From: Platynereis dumerilii
Lineage: Eukaryota > Annelida > Polychaeta > Phyllodocida > Nereididae
Length of the DNA stretch: 64,000 bases
Assembly: GCA_026936325.1 (NCBI GenBank)
Contig: JAPTHN010000008.1
Location: forward strand, 20,358,703-20,422,702
Direction of reading: 5' to 3'
Shown: positions 22,269-33,869 of the stretch, piece after piece
Layout: every line of letters begins with the position of its first letter
How positions within the stretch are numbered: position 1 is the stretch's first letter
Made by a program: the position numbers and the translations under genes
Notes under the pieces: generated by a model
The model's database searches: none
What the model was told of the DNA's origin: nothing
What the model saw: the letters and a program-made list of their open reading frames with translations, nothing else

Positions 22269-22733
22269 CAGTCAGGGAAATTACCAGCATATGAGGACAA
22301 TTGCAATTCCAGCCAAGTCCTGGCCCTGACAGGATGATTGAGTGTGTGGGGTTGATCAGTTGGGTCTCAGAAGAAAGTCTGATCTCTTTGCAGCCATCCT
22401 CACCACACAGCAGCATGTCAGTTGCGGGACTTAATTCTATCCGATTTCACAAAATACTGCAAGTCATCAGCAGCTGATGACAATTTCCTAATTTCTCTGG
22501 AGCCTTCGGGTTCTTTTCCTCATTATGTGATGGATAGGTCTGCCAAAATTCATAGAGTTAGTTGACATTGTGATACAACTTTATACCAAGTTTGGAAGTG
22601 ATAGTTGCAGTAGTTCTTTTTAAATAGCCTGTCAAAGATGATTTTTGAGCACTGCCAAAGTCAGCGCTAGGGTGATTGTCATGTGGGGCTGAGGACATTG
22701 ATTGTTATCAGCTGGTGATAATTTCCCTGACTG
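22269..22733 (-). mobile_element. member 3 of the 5-bp-duplication element family
   Basis: It is bounded by CAGTCAGGGAAATTACCAGC and TGATAATTTCCCTGACTG. CTGAG duplications lie at 22,264-22,268 and 22,734-22,738. It is inverted relative to members 1 and 2 and about 465 bp. Copy 2 lacks it (gtgaccaagtgtcaac near 55,970). Confidence 0.87.
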
Positions 22734-23624
22734 CTGAGTGTCAACAACAAAATAATGAAAAGATATTTTATTATTCCTTACATCACAATTTGTATTCATA
22801 AGACAACCTTTAAATTATGAAGAAATAATATGTAACACAATTTTAGATTTTAGTTTACATGAAAGTCTCTGCCAAAATGGCAAAACAAAAATGAGATTGT
22901 GTGACATGTAAGCAATACTGACTTTTTATTGTTATTTTGTGAATCATAATGCTTTCGAATGGAAATTATTGTTCTTAGTTGCATTGTCATTGAATATTTA
23001 TCCTTTTGATTTAAACAGTGCTAAAATGTCAGACTATTTTGCATAAATTTGCTATTCGTGTGTCCAGAGCCGTTTAAAAAAATTTAAAGAAATAGCGCAA
23101 TATATATGTTGATATAGCAATTTCTCGTTCAATGCAGTTTTTCTCTCCTTTTCAAATTTAAGAAAGAATATGTATTTTGTAATACAATTTCACCTTTTAC
23201 ATGTTTTAGTATTCATGAAATTCTCTCTGTTAAACAACATTTGAAAGCAATGTATTTTGTAAGATGTTTGTAAAAAAGTGTTTCTTTCTCCTTGTGTATG
23301 ATATCGGACATAAAGCTTTTAAAGAGGGTGTGGATGAATATGGTAGTGTAAATTTTAATCAATATTTAAATATCAATTTCATCTGAAAACAAGAGTGGGA
23401 TTTTGGAGAGGTTGATTTCACATGAGGATGACAAAATTGGATTTGCGTATGGCAAGACATCCCCCAGAGAAAGATGCTGATGCCTGATGGTGTATACGTG
23501 CCTTAAGTTAATAATGAGTTTTGCTTTTTTCTTTCTTTTTTTTCATGAAAATTACCAAGTTTCTCTCTTTCGTTCATGGTTTCCACTCTTTACAGAAATG
23601 TGCTCATTTTCATACATGTAAGTA

Positions 23625-24562
23625 GGGGAGAGTGGGGCATAACCACCCCCCTAAGACAAAATGTCTTGTGAAATTGTAATGACCAACACATTCAAGAACT
23701 TCTGCTGGCAATATGACACACTCTTAGAGTACAATCATTCGCCCTACCCTCAGCATCAAATGACTCTCCCTTTTAGCACAGGGATATGAAATAGTTTTTG
23801 GTACCAAGTGGGTGGTTATGCCCCATGCTCGGGGCATAACCACCCACCTCATGGGACATATCCAACACCCCCAAGTTACTAGGGACACAAAAAGCAGAGG
23901 ATTTCCATATGTGGTCAAAGGATACTCTGTCCCTTTCTGATGAAAATGCAGGTGCACTTCACTTGGAAAATATCAACAGTATCCGTGTCCTCACTTTGGC
24001 TGTGGTAGTGATTCCTGATATATTTCTCTGCCTCCCAATACCGATCTTCACATTTTTCAGACAGCCCAAATAACATAATCTATGTTACCCCTGCCCAAGT
24101 TTTTCACACATTTACAGTACATTTTCTGATATAGCCCTTCTGTTCCTATCACTCCCTTATAGTATTTTTACTGGGGGCGGGTGGTTATGCCCCATGTTGG
24201 GGTAAAACCACTACAACCCCTATTATCACTCATGACATAATTTAATGACAGTTAAATCCCATTTGAAAATTAGTAGGTATATGAACTAACACAATGCCTA
24301 TCACCAGTCCCTTGCATCTCCTTTATGTTAAATATCATCAAACATACCGTCAAACGTAAAAATAAGATGAAATCGCTTAAATCTAAACAAACCGAGCTGG
24401 TAAGTTTGGTCCTGCCATTCGCCTGAAAGCCATTCCATTAAAAAGGTGTCTGACAGAAGTTAAATCGCCTCAACTAACAATATTTTCACTAAGTGGCACC
24501 AACTCCCTGGAACCACTGGTGGGTGGTTATGCCCCGGGGGGTGGTTATGCCCCACTCTCCCC
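23625..24562. mobile_element. 938-bp TA-flanked element with GGGGCATAACCAC motifs
   Basis: The ends GGGGAGAGTGGGGCATAACC and GGTTATGCCCCACTCTCCCC are perfect mirrors, flanked by TA (23,623-23,624; 24,563-24,564). Copy 2 has the empty site with a single TA at 56,964-56,965. Extra copies of the end motif lie inside at about 23,811-23,846 (both orientations) and 24,180-24,212. No transposase is seen. Confidence 0.9.
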
Positions 24563-24970
24563 TATGCCTAAATGTGTGATATCACAATACCAAATCGAAA
24601 GCAGATTTATAATTTATGAGGATTCAGTAAGATAAATATGCAGCTTTGGTCATATAAAAAATACTGATAAGTAAAACCACATTAAAACATTTATAATGGT
24701 GATCTCTATAAATCTTTACTGATGCAGTTCCCACATATAGGCACCAAATATAAAATATTCTTTATCTTTTGGCACTTCATTTTTTCATGTTTTTTCCTTG
24801 AAATATTCTCTTTTTCGTGTTTTTATAGCACCTGCCAAATCAGTTACACTAGGTGAATCTCTGAAAAAGTGAAAATTCTTTTCTCCTTTGTGGGTGAATG
24901 TAATCGCTCATCTTCCCTCACAGATTTTTAAAAGCAAATTTTATGAGCAGTAAAGCGCCAATTCAGCACG

Positions 24971-25239
24971 ATATGGGGCTATTTAAATTCTCACATTCAC
25001 ACGAAAATCTGGAAATTCTTGCATGCAAAGACAAATTAAGTGACCCATAAACACATAACAGGCTCAAAATACACTCTGCTCGACATGGGTGAATTAATAA
25101 GCTATAAAAACACAAATTAACTCCATAAAACTTCATGTCAACAACACAAAGGTAGATTTAATTCTCTCACACAATATTCCGATATTTGTAAGCTGTAGTG
25201 ATATGGGAAAATACCTGGAACAAACATTAAAATGCCATT
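24971..25239. promoter_or_regulatory. strongly conserved non-coding block
   Basis: By eye about six of 269 bases differ from 57,399-57,667, without indels, whereas flanking DNA has many changes. It is AT-rich with several homeobox-like cores (attaactcc, cataaa, aattaataag) and no long frame. Function is unknown; a shared enhancer or recent gene conversion would both explain it. Confidence 0.35.
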
Positions 25240-25319
25240 TCACACTGAAGATCATACATGAAATTATATGTATTAAACTGCTGTAAATGTTTTTAATATG
25301 GAAATTCATGTCTCAGAAC

Positions 25320-25611
25320 TGAACACATATTAGATAGGCCCACCATTTACTATCACAATTGTATTCGAAGTGCATGTAGGGGAGCCCCATGTGTAGTATC
25401 ATGGATGCTTGGATGAATGGGGCTTCACGTCCTGTATTTATGCACTTCATAGGTTGATTCAGACAGAAAGGGGACACAACAATGGGCTGCAGGATGGTTG
25501 AAACTGCTGTCCAACAAAAGCAATAAGTCGAGGTGACTCGGCAGGAATGGAATTCAACCTGGAACCAAATGATTGACATGTCGGTGTACTACCAACTGAG
25601 CTAATTATCCC
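25320..25611 (-). mobile_element. tRNA-derived SINE shared by both copies
   Basis: Read on the minus strand the head is attagctcagttggtag (A box) with ggttgaattcc (B box) about 50 nt later, followed by an unrelated body. The counterpart is at 57,795-58,055 with ggtttgattcc as B box. It is too degenerate for a working tRNA and was present before the duplication. Confidence 0.65.
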
Positions 25612-26044
25612 CTGTAACTCAAGGACATTTCGCTACTGTTTACATTGAACATTGATTGAACATGACCTGCTTACCCATGATAATGATGGTCATGGTAAAC
25701 ATGCTTTGCATCTCAATCCAGATAAGCCAAGTCATGTCAAGATGACCTATAAAGTACAGGTTGACATGTGCATAATAGATAGACATGTCCATAAAAGACA
25801 GACGAGTAATCAATGGAGATGAGTATGCCATGTTTTGCAAACATTTCTCTCAATCATTTTATTGATCCAACTTGCTCATCAAGCTTATAGCTGCTTAGTG
25901 GGAGTTTTAATTGACCCGGTAAATAAGGCCTTGAGTCTGAGGGGGAGAGGATTTCATAGAAGCATAGTTGCAGGTTTGCACATGTTGCAGTAACATTGAT
26001 TTTAAAAGTGAAAGAATACGTAATGTCTTTAGCTGTTTAGTTTC

Positions 26045-26219
26045 TATCTCTCTATCTCTCTGCCTCTCTATCTATCTCTATCTATCTATCTATCTTCTAT
26101 CCATCTATCTATCTCTCTATCTATCTATCAAGCTATCTATCTTCTATCCATCTATTTATCTCTCTATCCCTCTATCTATCTATCAATCAATCTATCTATC
26201 TATCTATCCATCTATCTAC

Positions 26220-26277
<58 letters not shown>

Positions 26278-26345
26278 GTCTACCTGTGTATCTATTTATT
26301 TAACTATCTATCTATCCATCTATTTATCTATCTATTTATCGACAT
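26045..26345 (+). repeat. TATC microsatellite, expanded allele
   Basis: About 300 bp of interrupted TATC. The same locus in copy 2 (60,938-61,026) is about 89 bp and pure. Confidence 0.95.
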
Positions 26346-29155
26346 GATCTATCTATCTTCTTTCATTAACCACTTACCAAGGCACTATAGCCAGCGAGTA
26401 TTATTGAACATGACATATTTCTACAATTGAGCCACTGTGCTATGACCAGGGAAAACAAGTTGTCAGATATCACATGATTTCAGAACAAGTCAGAATTAGA
26501 ATTATACAAACTCAAAAGATACACACATATTTAGTTACACAGCAACTGACACATATCACCAAAATGTAAATGCCAGTTATCATGATCAGTGAACAATGAT
26601 GTAGAAATGTCACAGAATAAAATACATCAATTGTCTGTCACTTTCATATGCAAAAAGAGTGTTGCACTGAGAAAATGACACTAAGTCTTCTTGAATCATG
26701 ATGATTTGTCATGATCATACCCAACACTTTCAATGTTAATTTGATTTAAGGAGACTTATCCCGCTTGTTGGTGACAGGCAAATGAAAGGATTATGCATCT
26801 GATTTTTTCTCTAAACTTGCTTATGGCAAACCAAACGGTCTTCTCTTGACCATGGCTTATTAAACAGCCTCCATGCATGTTTACCATGTTTTTAAAATGT
26901 AGAGAGGATGACACTTCATTGGCTATCATTTAGTCACAAAGTGTCTTTTTCACAGTAAACTGGTCCTCTCTGTTTGCATAGCTAGTGGATAGGCTGTAAT
27001 GACAGTATCATCCTAAATGTAATACAAAATGACTTTTCATGGTTTTTCATGCTTACTATATCAAATTATTCACACTCATGCTTCCTAAGCATGGAAAATA
27101 AAGCACTGTTGTAAGCACTCAAAAGAAAGACATGAAAAAGAACTCGTAGAGGCCCCAGCATGCTCAAGAGGTATACTGAATGACTTAAAACCACTGACTT
27201 GAGTTTGTCAGTTTTCTACATGACTTACTCTTTTCTATAGGAAATCTAATACCACATGTAAGAGATACATGTTTTTTTGTTTTTTTTACTTCTTTGTCCT
27301 TTGCTTGGTATGAAGACACTGAACTGCTGAACAGTGTTCTGACTTCTGTAAAAGTATTAATACAGTTCAAAAACACATGAAATAGAGAATGTATATATAA
27401 TATTTTTTTGTCAAAATCACTCTGTTGTTGAAAGTGAAGTGTCAATTGGTGTGATCAGTGGTAAGTTTTACAGCAACTTTGTCTTTGTTGTTTAATACCT
27501 ATTAATTTGGGACACTTTTATTCACTTGACAAAATATGGAACAGTTATTTGTTACAGTCAAGGAATTACAAGTACAATACAAATTTCTACATGTGGCTCA
27601 ACTTAGCTGTCTATAGCTATTCATTACTAGTCTTATGGCCTAGTTCAAAAATAATGAAGCCAAGCAGCATATTTTCTGTAGGGGTCTCAAACTATGAGAA
27701 TGGCTGTATGTGACAACTTAATGGTACACCGTTGCTTTAAGTACATTCTTGTGCAAATTTCCTGAAAATTTCATGACATTCTGTCTCATAGTTATTGAGA
27801 TAGAGTTGCATTACATTGAAAAACAAGCATTTTTTCACTAAAAAAACGTGACATAACATTTTTGACCACTTGAATTCTTTCAGTTTTACAAATTTTGACA
27901 TATTCTAAGGCAATTTCCCAACACTTTTTTGAATCTCTACATCCTCAGGCTTCATAAATCCATCAAATCAAGTATTTATAATTGCCTGTGTTGACATTAT
28001 TGAGCTATTTGGATTCAAAGGTTACTCCCGAAAATTAAGTCAAATTTGACGCTTACTGGTATGGGATGCTCTATAGTGTCCCTTTTACATGTGTCAGTTG
28101 AATCTTTTGGCCCTTTAGACCTAGCCTTATATCTGCTTACCTGTTTTTGAGCTTCTTATGGTTGTGGAAAATTTAGTTCACTAAAAAATTCCAATGCATA
28201 GCAGGGTAGGTGAATTGGTCGCAAGCATAATGCCCAGAATACTTTGTAGTGCCACAGAGTAATAAAAGCTCCGTTTTAAGTCTGGTTTGGCATGTAATAT
28301 TGCAAAATCTGTGTAGTTTTGAGAAACAATCAAGTAATCCAGGTCCTCAGCTGATTTCTGGAGGTAAAATACAAAGATTTCTTAAATGGGGCTTTGTCGC
28401 AAGCGTAACGCTATGGAAAATATTGATCATATTTTCATGGTTTTCTTATTAGGAGTAAAGCAATCATTCTAGTATTACTTGTAGTGATAATCAACAAAAC
28501 ATTTAAGTAGTTGAAGTATGTTTCAATGTTTAATTATCAAAATTTTGCTCTCTGTAATACTCTAGTAGCTCATGGTAGTTGTGTGCGCAATCATATGTCC
28601 AGAGCTAAACTCTTCAGAATTCCATTATTTACAGGTCTAGGAATGAAATTAGGTTGGTGTCACATTTCTCACAGGGGCCGAACTTTCCAAAATGGCCGCC
28701 ACCAATTTTACGTCATTTTAAATAATTTTCTCAAGATAAACAGGCCATATCTCGAGAACCGTTTGAGATAGGAGGTTGTGTGACCACTCAAATTTTGCAG
28801 CATGGTAATATTATGGGGAGTAGTTTATACATCTTTATATCAAAATATCAATAGTTTTTAAGAAAATTGCAAAAAACTGATTTTATTAATTTTTCATGAT
28901 TAAAAATGTCAGTTAAAGCTGATAAATTAACTGCTTGCATAACAAACATTGATTCAGCACCATTAAAATGCAAAGATAAGTCATTGCAAGTTCTATAAAC
29001 AAACATTGGACATCTCTGATTTATTATTAGGCCTCAAAATGACCTCAAATGTATAGTAAAATTAGAATCAGACATCTTTTCTAGGAATATATCTAACATT
29101 CGAAGCTTGCAAACAAATCTAGTTAAATGGAATTTTACACTAATCTATGTTCAAC

Positions 29156-29245
29156 ATTTAATTTGTTGCATTATATATTGCAACAAAGTTTGTTGCATTA
29201 TATATTGCAACAAAGTTTGTTGCAGTATAAAATGCAACAAATTTA
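29156..29245. repeat. tandem array of a 27-bp palindrome
   Basis: TTTGTTGCATTATATATTGC followed by AACAAAG is repeated with a period of 27 bp, three times; each unit is itself a near-perfect palindrome. The mirrored arm at about 31,200-31,225 has one diverged unit only. Confidence 0.85.
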
Positions 29246-29654
29246 ATGTTCTTTTGTGTGCATGTGCGGGATTTGGCTCTGCACCATGGCTGCATGATAT
29301 GAGCAGTATCACTGGACTTAGACCAAACATTGTTTCTTCATAAACCATATTGCAGGGGACTTGGGTTAGTGGCTGGAGGACGGGCAGCTACTGCCATGTC
29401 TTGCACTGCAGATATGCCCTCTTTATAGCCGCCGTTGTCACTGAAATCCTGGGATATTTTGTGTGCAAAATATCTACTGCCTCCCTTTTTCATCCCCAAT
29501 GCCACTTTGGAGAAGTAATTTAATCTGCATGGGTATTATTCCATCACTTTTGGTATATTTCCATCCAGGAATTATACTTCTAATTGGAGAAATCCTTTCA
29601 ATCAGTTGATTCCCCAAGCAAGCTAAATTATAATAGACACACATGTGGATACAT

Positions 29655-30260
29655 TGGCTTTGATTAGATTGGATCACATCCCTTAGATTAAACTGGATTG
29701 GATTGCATAGATTAAATTGGATAAGTTTGCGTTGCATTGGACCAGCTTGCATAGGATTCAATTGGGTTGGAGGGAATTGGATCAGATTGGATTGTGCATA
29801 TTAAATTTGACTAGATTTGACAGGACTGGATAGGATTGGATTAGATTGAATTGGCTTAGATTAGATTGGCTAAGATTAGCTTAGATTGGTCTAAACTGAA
29901 TAAGATTAAATTGGAGTGGATTGGAGAGGATTAGCTTAGATTGGATTACATTGAATTAAATTGAATTAGATTAGATTGGCTTAGATTTGATTAGATTAAA
30001 TTGGATTGATAGGATTACTTTGGATGGGATTGGGCTTAATCAGACTGGATTCACTTGAATTGGATAGGATTAGATTGGAATGAGTAAGACTGGATGTGAT
30101 TGGATGTGATTGAATTAAATTTAATTGGATGGGATTAGATTACATTGAAAGGGATTTGATTCAATGGGATTGGCTGGGATTAGATCAGATGGGATTGAAT
30201 TGGTAGGAATTGGCTTGGATGGATTGAATTTGGCTAGGTTGGACTATGTTAGGTTGGACT
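29655..30260 (+). repeat. degenerate GATTG/GATTA minisatellite
   Basis: About 600 bp of attggattagattggatt-like words, A/T and G only over long runs, with no fixed higher period visible. Confidence 0.85.
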
Positions 30261-30660
30261 CCCGCTTCAAAGTGCCTTGAGCATGCAATGTTATGCTCTT
30301 CTCTTGAAGTTGAGTGGCATACAAAACAGTTGAAATGGAGCTCAACCTTCAAGTTGCGATACTGCTCCCACCTGTACTCATCAAGTGTGATGCAGACTGT
30401 TTTCTTCATGGCCAACAAAAAAAACATTTCTGTTTTGGTGACCATTGCAGGTCCCCAAAGCCCTGGGGTAAGGAAAGTTCCAAAGTTGCATTCAAGCCTG
30501 ATAGCTTTGGACCCGCTTTACTGGTCATGTCACAACCGCTCAGCGCATAAATTGCTGGGAGGTAAGAGACCCAGTTGCTGTCGCTTTGATCAACCAGCGT
30601 GTGGACAGAACAGTTTACTTTGTTTTTTGGTAACCTCCAAGCTTCAAACAAAACTTCTGC
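30185..30660 (-). pseudogene. relic transposon coding region with a GCD-T-S motif
   Basis: The minus strand encodes LPAIYALSGCDMTSKAGPKL (motif at about 30,520-30,537), then in another frame a segment ending HSTSREEHNIACSRHF. A LPA..ALTGCDTTS word followed by such a tail is common in uncharacterised transposon-related proteins of marine invertebrates; I recall the pattern but cannot name the family. At least one frameshift separates the two parts. A 157-aa plus-strand frame over the same bases looks like a shadow. Confidence 0.5.
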
Positions 30661-33600
30661 AGCTTACAGGATTTGTTCAAGTGGTAAATGAGGTTTATCA
30701 AGACATCAGTATCAGGTGAAACCACTAAAACTGATTGAAGCCCATGTTTCACAACACCATTGTCTATCAGGATTGAACTGGATGAGTACCAATGGGAGCA
30801 TCGAAGTTTGAGCTTGATTTAAACTGTTTGTATGCTATTCAACATAAACAGAATAAAATAATATAATATAGTATGATTTTATATAGTGCCCATTCTTGAA
30901 AGATAAATCTGCTCATTAGTGCTCACCATACTGAACGGCAATCATACCAATCATTATAGTGTTAACCTCTGGACATGGCCGGAACGGCGTTTGAACCCAC
31001 ATCCTCATGTGTAAAACAGAAGAGCATATAAATATGCAAGATGTGTCAACCTGCCAATCCTCCAGCCACTAACACAGATCCACTGCAAAATGCATTGTTA
31101 GTTAAGAAACACTGTTTGGTCTAAGAACGGTGATACTGCCGGTATCATGCAGCCTGATGACCTGCCCTCCCAACATGCAGGCAAAAGAACATCTAATTTG
31201 TTGCATTATGTAGCTGCAACAAAGATAAGTGTAAAAATCCATACATATAACCAGAATGCTGCAAATATTGAGTGATCACAAAACCTCCTGTCTCCATACA
31301 TGTAACCAATATGATCTGCGAGGTTCGAGAGTTGGATATATTCATAGAAAAGCGGTCTTATTCCAATTTTACCTTGCCTTTAAGGTTATTTTGAGGCCTA
31401 ATAATAAATCAGAGATGTCCAATGTTTGTTTATAGAACTGACAATGACTTATCTTTGTATTTTAATGGTGCTGAATCAATGTTTGTTATGAGAGCAGTTA
31501 ATTTATCAGCTTTTACTGACATTTTTAATTATGAAAAATTAATAAAATCTGTTTTTTGCAATTTTCTTTAAAACTATTGATATTTTGATATAAAGATGTA
31601 TAAAGTACTCCCCATAATATTGCCATGCTGCAAAATTTGAGTGGTCACACAACCTCCTATCTCAAACGGTTCTCGAGATATGGCACGTTTATCTTGAGAA
31701 AATTATTTAAAATGACGTAAAATTGGTGGCGGCCATTTTGGAAAGTTCGGCCCCTGTGAGAAATGTGACACCAACCTAATTTCATACCTGGACCTATAAA
31801 TAATGGAATTCTGAAGAGTTTAGCTCTGGACATATGATTGCGTACACCACTACCATGAGCTACTCTAGTATAAAGCTTTTCTCAAAATTTGGGGCCATTT
31901 GTTGAAAAAGGCCATAACTAATACAGATTTCACTTTAATTTTGTAATTACTCTTATGCTTCATCCAGTTATTATTGATAATGCATATAAAATCGATTTCG
32001 GTCAAAACCAGAACATATTTTTGACTTTTGTGTCATACCATTACCAAAAATTTGCTTATTGTCTGGAAAAATAGGCTAAAAAACACACTTCTATTATCAT
32101 TTGCTCTGTTTGTATTCACTCTGGTGGCACTTATTAGGTACCGATTCGAAGCCCACATACAGACGCATAACACAGGACAGGCAAAATCATTTAAAGGAAA
32201 ACATGTAAATCTGGGGAGAAAATATGTACGTTTTTTTTTTAATATTGCAACAAAATTTCGAAAAATACTGTTTTCCTCATAAATATTTGGTGAATTAGGA
32301 TGAAAACAGCCATGGAGACTTAAGAGTATATGACTTTTGTCATCCAACAAAAAAATTAGATTTAATCTGAAGATAAGTTACCATTTAGTCTACTTTTCTT
32401 TTACTGCCATGGAAATAAAAATAAATAAAATTTGGTAATATTCAGCTTTTATCAGTTATTTCCACAAACCACAGCAAAATGGTAAATACAGTTTCTAGAA
32501 CTTAGACATGTTTGTTACAATATTATGTGGTCATTTGATAGATATAAACATTTTAAAATTTTTATGGTCATGTCACACTTTGGCTTCATTATTTTTGAAC
32601 TAGGCCTTATCCATATCTATCCATAGCTATCCATTTGTATTCTTTCTTATACACTGAAAGCTCTTTACCCCTTGTTTAAACAATAGTAATTGTGGATAGC
32701 TATAGATAGCTATGGATAAGGGTAGCTAGGTTTAGCTTAAAATGTCAATGGATAGATAGCTAAAGCTAGATTTTAAATTACGAGCCATTTTTAGAAATTA
32801 GTACTGTACTTACATTAAGCTGTTTGTGGACATCACTGACGCCACAACAGGCCCTATCCCAACACATTGAAATGAACTGACAAATTTGTCATTGGGTAAC
32901 TTGTGATCACAGTGATGAATGTGTGAATCATTAAGTGACTTCTCCTGATAGCATTGCAAGTACAGGATATGACCTCAGCTGTACTGTACAATCAAATATA
33001 AAATAAATGTTTCTTATTTTAGATCTTTTAAGGGTCCTCTTTTTACAAGCTATTAAATTCATCTCTCTTCCAAAGCCAAGCAATCCAGTCTTTCTTTGCA
33101 CAGCAATTCGTGCAAATATAAATATGAAATCTGATATATACCATATAGCAAGTACTCTAAAATTCACAAGAAAACTTTAGAACTCAAATTTGTTTGCTCA
33201 AGGGATATTTTATGACTATGTAAATTTTGCGATACATGACAAAACCATTAGAAATGCCTAACATGCATACTATTTCTGTATAACACATATTCATATTGCA
33301 CAGCTATATTGAGAATAGATATTCTATGAGTAAGAAGAGACTGAAATGACATTCAGTGCTCAGTCAGAGAGTTTACCATGTGCTGAGGACTCAGATGTCC
33401 TCAGCTCCGATGCAGCGACATTTTGCCTTGTAGCCCAGCTCCTGTTGCACTTGGAGCTTTGGTTGATGGTTTTGTTATACCCCTATTACCTGGCCTTGTG
33501 CCTGTTTAACAATGAATTAGCTAAGGTGTAATGGTACGGCTACACAAGCTGCTAAATAGTCTGATCTCTAATCAGACTTTACGGAATTGCCCATGTCTGG

Positions 33601-33869
33601 AATGTCAGGATGTTTTTTGAAGCTACCAACACATTTCTGGATGAGTAAGCGATATTGATGCATAAGGAAAATGCAAATGTCATCTAAACATGTGAGAAGT
33701 CAACTTACGGTGGCCTTTTAAAATATTTTCCCCCTTTTTCATGATTGTTTAAAACTATTTATCCTTCAACAAAGTTCGGAACAAAGACTGAAATGAGGAA
33801 CTTTCAGAGTTTTTAAAATGAGATTGGCTTTCTGAGTGAAGAAGCGACCTTACCAGCTTACTGAATTTA

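Larger units (their letters stand above)
27637..32606. mobile_element. 4.97-kb inverted-repeat DNA element with a relic coding region
   Basis: The tips share GGCCTAGTTCAAAAATAATG plus AAGCCAA in inverted orientation, with a 4-bp direct repeat TTAT outside (27,633-27,636 and 32,607-32,610). Subterminal arms of about 850 bp are inverted copies (28,565-29,420 and 31,020-31,870). The loop holds a GATTG/GATTA array and a decayed minus-strand coding region. Copy 2 lacks the whole region (gap near 62,745). The superfamily is not clear to me. Confidence 0.75.

Noticed and set aside
22090-22416. 108-residue minus-strand frame beginning MLLCGEDGCKEIR, seen again at 14,141, 17,716 and 58,576
   Set aside because: It lies inside the 0.5-kb element family; the frame differs in length and is broken differently in each member, so it is carried along rather than coding.
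25500-25611. Possible functional tRNA gene
   Set aside because: A and B boxes are recognisable but the stems do not pair and a long SINE body follows; it is a SINE head.
29156-29245. CRISPR-like array
   Set aside because: Repeats are adjacent palindromes without unique spacers, in an animal genome.
30246-30719. 157-residue plus-strand frame
   Set aside because: It overlaps the minus-strand GCD-T-S relic, which has the recognisable motif; the plus frame has no similarity I know and looks like a shadow.
33346-33531. Small plus-strand frame starting MTFSAQSESLP, with a similar one at 63,296
   Set aside because: The two diverge by indels and end differently; no splice pattern or motif.
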